The translations under genes were made by a program, and so were the position numbers. Shown here piece after piece: positions 56,284 to 64,000 of a stretch of DNA of 64,000 nucleotides. The first letter of the stretch is position 1. The number at the start of each line of letters is the position of its first letter. The notes beneath the pieces are model-generated. The model did not search any database and was not told the DNA's origin. It saw nothing but the letters and a program-made list of their open reading frames with translations. The stretch covers positions 124,001 to 188,000 of the forward strand of contig NW_024882738.1 of assembly GCF_019059575.1 (NCBI RefSeq), read 5' to 3'. The DNA comes from Amphibalanus amphitrite (taxonomy: Eukaryota; Arthropoda; Thecostraca; Balanomorpha; Balanidae).

Positions 56284-57223
56284 GACGTCACACATTCAGA
56301 GGGGTATTCCTATGCATTAGCCCCTCTGAATCAAAATGCTGCAATTTTGAAATTCAATATTTCCGATTTAAGGCATTTCTCGATGTTGTGAGTGCCGAAA
56401 CCGGTAATTGTGAGCCAGGGACCCCATTTTGGCTATCTCAACTCAAATCTAATGTTAAGGTGGGAGGGTCCATTTAAGCGCACAAACTAAAAATGTCAAA
56501 GAAGTGACTTTTTCGGCGTTGCCCCGGACTGCGGAGAAAGCCGAAAATGGGAGAAATGATCTACGGGGAATGTCGAAATTGATGTTTTGCCATTTTATCT
56601 CAAACTTTATCCACAATTCATCAAAGCTGACACACGTTTTAAGAGCTTAAGGACGCTTGGTGCACACTGGAAGTTATAATTGTATGATATAATAAGAAAA
56701 GGCCAGGTAAATCATTCCTTATAGGTAACAGGCCATTGTGTCGGTTAAAAGTGTGATTTGTGTGACTAAAAATACGCGTTGCTATTCAACAGCATATAAG
56801 TCCACGTAGCGTGCTTTAACGTGCGTAATTGCACGTTTTCGGCATTACCCTAGCCAGCCATACTTTCATTTGCAGGCCCATAACTTTTCAACGTGCTGTA
56901 TAAATTTCAAATAGGCAGCACACTTATGCAAAGACATGCTGAAGATTACTTGACCGAATTGGCCAGACAAACGGTAGCATAATGAGTAAGAAATGCAGCT
57001 TCAAAGGCGCATGTAGTATGTACAAGGGAAACGTACCTTGAAAACGCTCTTGGCGCACTCACAGCCGAAGCATTCCGAATGACGACTCGTAACAAACATG
57101 CGATAATTGGTAGTCACTTAAGCTTCAGAGCATCGTTGACAGGTGGCATTCATGTCGTACGGTTTTCGAAATATCTCGAATTTCGGCTTTGCCCCAACTC
57201 CGGCATTGCCCCAACTTCCCCTA

Positions 57224-58449
57224 TTCGGGCGTGGCCCTTCTTCAGTGGTACAAGATCACAATAAAACAAGAGAGACGTATGTGACACACATAGGCAAAAT
57301 ACAATATTTTGAATCAAATCACTCACAGATATTTTGCATGCGCTTCCAAGATAGGCGTCGATCTAATTCTAGATTTAGATAGTAATAAATAACTAATAAA
57401 TGGTTGCACAGTACATACATATATATAGGTACGGTTCTCCAGTAAAAGTCTTGTTGGTTTGGCTTTTTTTGGATATATATGGTCCTATATAATTTTCAAA
57501 TGCATAAGTATGAACCCGAATTTTGTGTATGCACATTTACCACTAGACTGTAAAATTGCATCGTTGTATGCCAAATACTTTCCGAGATATTCACCAAAAA
57601 CTTCATTTTCTGCCGTTTGGGGTATTCTGGCCGCAATCTGCCTGGGATCGCCTATAACATCAGTAGATACATCTAACGAGAGGAACGCGGAAACACAGAA
57701 TCATGAATGAATCGAGCGCGTAGTAAACGGTGTATGAAAGGGAAACTCAGCAGAGGCTATCCGGGTGGCCGGCGGGCGGCGCGCCCTTAGGCATCGGCTG
57801 ACCCTTGGGACCGCGTGGGGTCAGAGGTCGCGCTCGGGAAGTCTCGGCTCTGGGTTTTAGCGCTGTGCAGTCAGGAAGGGAGGGGAGGATAGCGCTAGCC
57901 CGACTGACTAGTATCTCGGCTGATTCGTGTGGGGTGGAAGGGAGCACAGAACGGGATAGTGGTTAGTGGTGGATGGTGGGATGGTGGTTAGGTTAGTGCG
58001 TACTGCGTAGAACGTAGCTGAACATACATTGTTTTTCATGACAAACAACATGCAGCATAATGTGCGGGAGTATACCAGAACTGATACAAAAAGGGAACTA
58101 TATTTCGGGCGAGGGAGTGGATGGGTGCCGTGACACAGCATGACGAAGACGGTGCTGCCAAAATCGGGATGCTTTTTTTTTGCCCCCATTCTTTTACCCC
58201 TAAAATGGAGCGCTTGACCCGAACGTAGAGGTCCCTGACTGACCTTAGACCTTAAAATCGCACCCGTCAAGTGCGTCACCTTTTCTTCAGGGGCGCTCTT
58301 CCTGGTTGCCTCTGTTCTTACCAATAACTAAAGCAAATCGAACGTTTAATTAAAAAGGCATACCTCAAATACAATTTTACTCACACCCGCTCGTGTGCAT
58401 AGTTGTTTTGACCTATATCTTCTCATATCATAATATATCACTTCAATGC
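57224..58449. other. No gene recognised; CpG-rich patch
   Basis: Mostly AT-rich. A CpG- and GC-rich patch at about 57765-57850 contains a short minus-strand open frame without recognisable similarity. It could be an unidentified exon or promoter-associated sequence, but nothing else supports that. Confidence 0.4.
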
Positions 58450-58453
58450 TTAA

Positions 58454-58960
58454 CCCTCAACGGACTTTTGGGTTTTCTGCATATACCCCGGCCGAGGGGG
58501 GGGGGCGATTACGACCCCTCTCCGTCTTTTCGCCCCTAATTGAGCTAGCGCCTTGCGGATAAAACTGAGCGCGTGCATCGTATGAGATGCAGCAGCTGGT
58601 GCCCGAGTTGAATGTCTCAGGTCAACCAAACTCTGAGGTCAGTATAAGTGCTCCAAGTCGCGGGATCGGTTTTTGGTAAACAACTTCACCATAGTGGATA
58701 CAGAGCCAAGGTAATGGCACCATCGAGTTTTGCATGCTCAAGCGCATCGAATAATATACGCTTTGTTTTTGTTGAGGTCAATTTAAGGTGTTCACTTCAG
58801 GTCATGATCAGGGCAGAGCCACTCAGTCCACGAAGCTGGCCCAAGGAGGTCATATCGCTTATTCGATTCGGTAGGTCCTCACAAGTCCTTTGGTGGCTTC
58901 CCGACTCGCTAGCTCAATTTGATCGGGACTTTTTGGTGAAAACTCCTGTGACTTTAGTGA
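58454..58960. mobile_element. Single-ended TTAA-type element fragment
   Basis: After TTAA (58450-58453) it reads CCCTCAACGG, then a G-run/loop/C-run at about 58495-58521 and the family words TGAGCTAGCGCCTTGCGG and TGACGTCA. No matching right end was found, so the 3' boundary is a guess. Confidence 0.6.
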
Positions 58961-59061
58961 CGTCATAAATGAAGTCGCCTAAGATCAAGAATGCAAAAGG
59001 AAATGCTGGGGCTCGCAAAGATTGTATAATATCACGAATTAATGCGCTTGAGACAGCTTTA

Positions 59062-59489
59062 AGGCCGCCCCACACTGGACCTCGCATGCGGGTTGCGAAT
59101 TTTGGGTTTTCGGGTTTCTTCAAAATCAAACAATACAATCTAAGCTGAGTGACCCACACTACCATCTAACAGGCGAGTGTGCATGTTTTTAGCTTGCGAG
59201 CGACCTTGCATCGCGTTCCAAAAGTTGGTTTTGAGTCAACTTTCGAATTTCCTCGCTGCGAGGTCTGCGAGTTCTGCGAGGTTTGCGGGTTTTTCGTTAG
59301 AGTCGAATTTTGGTTCGTTGCGTTGCCTATTGCGACTATATGTAAGTTTCTGAAGGTGCACTGGCTTCACTGCATTCATGAAGTTACCATAAGGGAGCGA
59401 TCTAATCACTCTATGAATTAGCATTATGTCCGCAAACTCAAAACCCGCAAACTCGCAACCCGCATGCGAGTTCCAGTGTGGGGCGGCCT
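59062..59489. mobile_element. Harbinger-type MITE, AGGCCGCCCCACACTGGA ends
   Basis: A 428 bp element flanked by TTA (59059-59061 and 59490-59492), with inverted ends of about 35 bp starting AGGCCGCCCCACACTGGA and containing CTCGCATGCGGGTTGCGA. TTA is a TWA-type duplication, as for PIF/Harbinger. Open frames inside are short and reflect repeated CTGCGAG/CTCGCAA words. Confidence 0.85.
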
Positions 59490-59492
59490 TTA

Positions 59493-61600
59493 GACGGCTC
59501 CCGGCGCCAAAATAACAGTTTTCATAGTTCCCCATTGATAAATAATCGTGAGGTTGCGTGACCGCAACCTTCAGGAAAATACGAGATAACTACATACAAG
59601 TTGTGAGGCCTCTAGGTAGGAGATAGCAAGATTACTTTACTACTCAGGTTGGTTCACTAGGGAAATAAAGGCGCCGTAGTTACGTCACGAATTTGGTAGC
59701 AACCTGGTAGCAATTTTTGCAGACATCAATGGCGCACGTGTTGTTTGATCGTCGCCAATACTATTTTACTGCACTATTTTGTTATTTCACTGCAATGCAT
59801 TGTACATTACATTTGAAAATTAAAATAAAGAAATATTCGTAACCCAGCAAGTCAGTTATTCTTTGAGGCAGCACTCTGTCAGCATTGAGCCTTCAGAATG
59901 TGTCATTTGATAGACTTTCCCACATTTTCTACTCTTGTGGAAAACTTTCTTAGTCATCAAAAATGTATGCACATATGAATAATTAGAACTTCATTTTCAA
60001 AGTTTTATAGAAATAAGATTTCACATTACATTATCATAAGGCTACCTGTCCATTTCGTCCAACCAATTAAATATTCATCCAGCAGAAGGCAGGTACCTCT
60101 GAGAAGGTACTGATATCTCTTATCTACACCAATATTTCAGGAAAATGACTGAGAATGAGACTGAGACTGAAAATGAGAATGAAAATGAGAATGAAAATGA
60201 GACTGAGAAGCTATTAAAACTTCAGCGTATGAAAGGGATGTTATGGCTTATCCACATTGAAAAACATCAGATAATGCTTTTGAACCATCTCATTCACCAG
60301 CACATATCAATCCGGCTCCTGGCTTCTGTCAAGGAAACATTCCAAAATAATGCATTATTTTATTTCATTGACCACCTTGCAAAAGACAAACAGCAAACAC
60401 ATCACCACCAAAAACAAAAATAGTCAACAAGTAGGTACCAGCTGATCTAGCCATGCTGTGTCATGTGCCTTTGAAAAACTTGAGCAGTCAGGGTTGAATA
60501 AATACCCCAAACTTAGCCATTCATGCATGAACAAGTGCAAATTCTGGTCGGGCATTTTATTAAAAATGAACTAACAGCATTGTACCTAGGTTACAATTAT
60601 AAAAAACAATTACAAAAAAAAACAGCAGAGCTTACTCGACAAGGCATAACCATTAATTTTATAACTGATATCCAAATTCGCATCTCCGAAGTTTAACCCA
60701 CCTACCAGCCACCTGCACATTTCTGCGCACATGTGCTGCGCAATGTGCACAGTCACTACACATTACACAATAATGAGAATTAAAATAGTTTTAAACAATC
60801 AAGCAAGTCAGGACTGGTATGCAGATTCACAAGTTCTCTCAACATCTTCAATTACCAACAATCAAGAGCACCTTGTGATCTCAGTAACTCCGCAGATCCA
60901 TCTTCTGTTTTTCCATTTTCAGTTTTCAATTGAATTATAAGTTCCATCTGGGAGACAAATGTTGCATCATTATGTTTAAACAATTATTATGCTTGAACTT
61001 TTGGTTTTTCATGTGAACTTCACTTCAAAAGTTGATTCAATTTTTAAAGTTGATATAATTTGTATAATGCTACGATCACGGCGCACCAAATCACAGATAA
61101 CTTGAAAATAACCAAGCAAAAGCCACATTCTTCAGCAAACAATGAGAGCTATCTGATCCATGCTGCGTTGAAATAATTGAAAATCGCCAAAATCAGTCAA
61201 AATATGACAATTAAATTAATATAAACTTCACAAAACTCTTATTTGTGTGGCAATGCGCAACAGAAATGCGAGGGAATATGGTAGTAATCTGGTAGCAATT
61301 ATGAAGGATTTCCCCTGTCGCTGATAAAAAACACTTGAAACAAATTTTTCAACGCAGAGGAAATCCTTCATTATGAGTTGCAGGGACCATTTGATTGGCC
61401 CATTTTAGATAAATATAGGCCGAATGTTTCGATTTCAACCCCATTTATCGTAATGAGAAGAATCCATTGGCTTAGTGGTACGTCTTTTGAACACATGTAG
61501 GCCTTAGATTTCTCCTTAGCCCGCCTGAAACACACCATGCTTTGCATGCATTTCTATGGGTGAAGGAAAATTAATGCGCCGTGATGACGTCACGGTAAAG
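59493..61600. other. No firm gene; one small Glu/Asn-rich frame
   Basis: AT-rich sequence. A 92-codon plus-strand frame (60145-60423) starts just after TTTCAGGAAA and encodes a run of ENETEN repeats and then a hydrophilic segment. The acceptor-like TTTCAG and frame could mark an exon, but codon composition does not support it and I recognise no domain. Confidence 0.4.
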
Positions 61601-62360
61601 GAATTATGAAGCTCGTGAACGGGGGCTGGGAGAAAGTACTATGTAGATCATATAAGCTTCATTACCCAGTGAAAGGTCCCATGGCATGCGACATTTTGGG
61701 ACCTTGCAGAGGTTCACTTTTGACGTCATTGGTCAACGGCCTGACCTTAACCTTCGCACTTGTAAGAGGGTGTCGAACAGACGCCCCACTCTCAGTTTTT
61801 TTTTTTCGCAAATAACGGGCGCAAAAAGCGGCTGTTCGCGACGAAACTTTCAGTACCCTCGAGTTACTATCAATATTACGCCTACCCTTAAAATTTTTAT
61901 GACCCTGACCCAAAAAAGGCCTTTGACTTGTGACCTGTTTTCCGAGACCATGTTTGGTTGGAATCGCGATTTAGCGTATTTTGGCTCACATTATGAGCGC
62001 GTTTATTGTCTTTTTTTGTGGCTTTAAGCGATCAAACATGTGAAAGGATGTTGATCCCATGGATTCTAGTGGGTGTCAAGGTCACGTGAAGGTCAGTCAG
62101 GTTACTGACCTTTGATGACCTTAGTTTACTGCTTCGAGTTCTACATGTTTCTAGGGTAGATTTTGGAGTTGATTTCGCATTTACAAATTGTTTGAACATT
62201 TACGAAGTAAGACTGAAGAGTCATGTCTTAATAGTTAATACCCAGGTAAATGCTTATTTGAAATTGTTTTAACGGACTTTCACTGGGTAGTGGGTAAAAG
62301 TTATTATTGGTCCCGGTACTCCGACTTGTATTGAAAAGTCTTCGATGGGGCACACATCAG

Positions 62361-62457
62361 ACACTGATATACATGGGTCGCTGTCGTTCGGTGGTCGGCT
62401 GGGAATGATCGGTATGATCGGAATGATCGAACGACAGCGACCCATGTATATCAGTGT
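62361..62457 (+). repeat. Perfect 30 bp-arm hairpin
   Basis: 62361-62390 is the exact reverse complement of 62428-62457, with a 37 bp loop containing GGTATGATCGGAATGATC. It sits at the 5' truncation point of the PLE 3 coding fragment. Confidence 0.9.
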
Positions 62458-62914
62458 TCCATACGTCAAGGGTACCAGCGAGAGAATAGGCCGGATTTTA
62501 GCGCCGCATAACATCCGGATAGGACATAGCTCGAGGCCGACCCTGCGGGAGAGGTTGGTGAAGGCGAAGGATGCTGTCCCCAAAGAGCTAAGGAAAGGGG
62601 TGGTGTACAAGACCTCGTGCGAGTGTGGTGCAACGTACGTTGGTGAAACAGGGCGCCCCAAGAACGTACGGCTCAAGGAGCACGCCGCGGATCTAAGGCA
62701 TTGCAGGACTGACAGTTCCCCCTTGGCCGAACACTGGCTACAGTGTGGGCGGCAGTTCGACCCGAGGCAGGCCAGCACTGCAGCTGTGGAGCCGACATGG
62801 GGTCGCCGTGTGGTTAGAGAAGCGATCGAAATTCGAGTGTGCAATCCGTCTTTAAACCAGGGCGTGGGTAAATTCTCGCTTAGCCCCATATGGGACAGTG
62901 CTCTAAAACAGTAG
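62458..62914 (+). pseudogene. PLE 3 GIY-YIG endonuclease fragment
   Basis: VPYVKGTSERIGRILAPHN is the linker typical of PLEs before the nuclease. It is followed by VVYKTSCECGATYVGETGRP, the GIY-YIG core with a CxC lead-in, then VRLKEHAADLRH and SPLAEHWLQCG. C-terminal sequence runs to a stop at 62914. The reverse transcriptase is entirely missing, replaced upstream by a hairpin (62361-62457). The fragment is open but has no real start. Confidence 0.8.
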
Positions 62915-63502
62915 TTTTTCTTTGGAAGAGGAAGTGTACCTATTGGCTGTGTTTTACATATGAGAATAGGCAAGTTGTGCATCACGTGCTGGATATTTAG
63001 AAATTCGATTGATGTGTTGCGAAAAATGGCTACCTGATTTTTGTCTGTTTTAAACCTATGTGTGCCCCATCGAAGACTTTTCAATACAAGTCGGAGTACC
63101 GGGACCAATAATAACTTTTACCCACTACCCAGTGAAAGTCCGTTAAAACAATTTCAAATTTACGAAGTAGTTTTGGTTCCCTCGTAACATGTGACCTGAC
63201 CTGACCTGACCCGACCTGGACTAAATGCACGAAAACATCATCTGTGATAAAAGTTAACTTGAAATTCGTGATCAGCACCCTCGCAAAACCTTATAACAGC
63301 CTCACTTTAAGAAGCTCTAACAGGTCCCCATTTCCCGACTTTTGAGTTATTGACCTGTCAATTTTGACAACTTTGTCATTTTAGACTTTTGACTTGTCAA
63401 CCAATGACCTAGGAAGGACCTTAAAATTGGGCATCTGGCATGACTGGCATCAGTTATTGCTCAAAGGCTTGCGCTGACAAGAAACGAAATACTGATGGGT
63501 TA

Positions 63503-64000
63503 TACCGGGTGGCCCAAAAAAAAAACGTTCCCAACTTTAAAGCGATATTTCTTAAAAACTTGTATAGGTACAGCCTTTGAATCTTTATATTATTGATGGG
63601 TGGTTTATTAGCATTATATGGTGTGATTTTTTAGTAAGTGAGTCGATAACTTTTCGTATAATTCGTGTTTTCATCATGTCATGTCAAAATGCTTTTTTTG
63701 CCTTGGTGTTTATTTGAAAAGGTGAGCGATGGGACCACCGTCAGCCTGCACCACAGCCCTTAGCCTTGGCTTCCACTGGCGGGTGCTTTTCTTCATCGTG
63801 GTCAGCGACACCTCCTCCCAGGCAGCCACGATAGCTGCCTTCAGTTCGGCGATGGTCGCGAACTTCTCACGCCGCTGACGGTACACCGGCTCGGAGAGCG
63901 CGTCCCAGACATGGTACTCGAGCGGACTCAGATCCGGCGAGTTCGGTGGCCACTCGCTCTTGGTTATGAATCGGCAGTGTCTGGCCAGACACTCTTGCGT
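63503..64000. mobile_element. Tc1/mariner-superfamily element, left end and 3' gene part
   Basis: The terminus TACCGGGTGGCCCAAAA follows at about 63503, the CCGGGTGGCCC start being common in this superfamily. It is followed by non-coding sequence and then the transposase gene on the minus strand. The other end lies beyond the window. Confidence 0.7.
63710..64000 (-). CDS. Tc1/mariner-like transposase, C-terminal part (runs off window)
   Basis: The minus frame is open from 64000 to TAA at 63710-63712. It contains FITKSEWPPNSPDLSPLEYH followed by VWDALSEPVY. The E-W-P-P-N-S-P-D-L-S-P-L-E-Y block holds the last catalytic acidic residue (Glu) of the DDE triad in this superfamily. It then continues with FATIAELKAAIVAAWEEV and ends GGPIAHLFK. 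No stop or frameshift is seen in about 96 codons, and codon third positions are GC-rich, so this copy may be relatively young. The start and the first two catalytic aspartates lie beyond the window. Confidence 0.85.
   Translation of the reverse strand, partial: TQECLARHCRFITKSEWPPNSPDLSPLEYHVWDALSEPVYRQRREKFATIAELKAAIVAAWEEVSLTTMKKSTRQWKPRLRAVVQADGGPIAHLFK

Larger units (their letters stand above)
53807..56473. mobile_element. TTAA-type element, AGGGACCCTCCCACCTT ends, containing a LINE
   Basis: TTAA at 53803-53806 and 56474-56477. It is the second member of the family at 28941-31202, in opposite orientation. The right terminus has ATGGACCCTCCCACC instead of AGGGACCCTCCCACC. A 5'-truncated LINE is inserted at its internal CTGACG|TCAC site. 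Confidence 0.8.
53655..57221. mobile_element. TA-flanked MITE, GGGGAAGTTGGGG ends, containing nested elements
   Basis: It is flanked by TA (53653-53654 and 57222-57223), with ends GGGGAAGTTGGGGGAACGCC and the complement of GGGGAAGTTGGGGCAATGCC. The right end carries a second subterminal GTTGGGGCAAAGCC. Further GTTGCCCCGGACT and GGCATTACCC words lie at 56517 and 56849. Without the nested TTAA element (53807-56473) it would be about 0.9 kb, similar to the related MITE at 5521-6415. Confidence 0.8.
62210..63157. mobile_element. Penelope-like element fragment (PLE 3) with 12 bp target duplication
   Basis: Direct ATTTACGAAGTA (62198-62209 and 63158-63169) flanks the insertion. Inside, a perfect 102 bp inverted repeat (62256-62357 and 63058-63159) brackets a GIY-YIG coding fragment. 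The right arm overlaps the first bases of the duplication. Target duplications of variable length and terminal repeats in either orientation are known for PLEs. Confidence 0.75.
61790..63450. mobile_element. TTAA-family interior fragment carrying PLE 3
   Basis: 61790-62197 and 63170-63450 match the interior of copies B and D in inverted orientation: the TTCGCAAATAACGGGCGC block at 61805, the TACTGACC-rich middle, and GACCTTAAAATTGGG at the far end. Both terminal palindromes are lost. The 948 bp between is the PLE 3 insertion. Confidence 0.65.

Noticed and set aside
60145-60423. Glu/Asn-rich frame as a host exon
   Set aside because: Low-complexity start, AT-rich codon usage unlike the exon candidate at 1802-1927, and no domain; kept only as a remark.

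Overview
This window is eukaryotic, repeat-saturated DNA, most likely from an arthropod such as a crustacean or chelicerate. I infer this from the pentanucleotide TTAGG array at 20525-20786 (the usual arthropod telomere unit), from the mixture of Penelope-like, DIRS, Ty3/gypsy, Tx1/L1-like and CR1/L2-like retroelements, and from the absence of operons or dense host coding sequence. The species cannot be fixed from the sequence alone. No CRISPR array, rRNA or tRNA gene was recognised. The only strong candidate for host coding sequence is a short terminal exon at 1802-1927 (minus strand).

Layout. 0.1-1 kb: a palindromic mariner derivative. 2.5-7.1 kb: a Tx1/L1-like LINE relic split by a TTAA-flanked element, abutting a DIRS-type retrotransposon (reverse transcriptase plus gag) whose gag is split by a TA-flanked MITE. 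7.9-15 kb: a MITE, a 2.2 kb foldback element and three tandem 1.1-1.4 kb units, each with a (CCCCTA/CCACTA)n core. 15-16.3 kb: a LINE ORF1 relic. 16.6-17.9 kb: the first copy of a modular repeat ending in a G+T-rich tract. 18-21.5 kb: a palindromic Penelope-like element (PLE) carrying an insert with a telomeric-repeat core. 21.9-28.7 kb: a TTAA-bounded element enclosing a second PLE, itself split by a MITE, a 3.1 kb foldback and a small hAT-type MITE. 28.9-31.8 kb: three nested or abutting TTAA elements. 32-36.9 kb: mosaic duplicated modules and the second G+T-rich copy. 38.3-50 kb: a degraded Ty3/gypsy element on the minus strand, opened by a MULE-like element holding further nested elements, by a small GTAC-flanked MITE and by a TTAA element. 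50.3-53.3 kb: a LINE reverse transcriptase relic split by a TTAA element. 53.7-57.2 kb: a TA-flanked MITE containing a TTAA element containing a 5'-truncated LINE. 58.4-64 kb: partial TTAA elements, a Harbinger-type MITE, a third PLE fragment and the 3' part of a Tc1/mariner-like transposase running off the window.

The elements do not form one pathway. They form a stratigraphy in which target-site duplications give insertion order at many levels. The most distinctive pattern is a family of TTAA-bounded elements whose two ends each carry a G-run/C-run palindrome. Six two-ended copies and at least one single end are present, with no visible transposase. Nearly all coding regions listed are broken by frameshifts, truncations or insertions.
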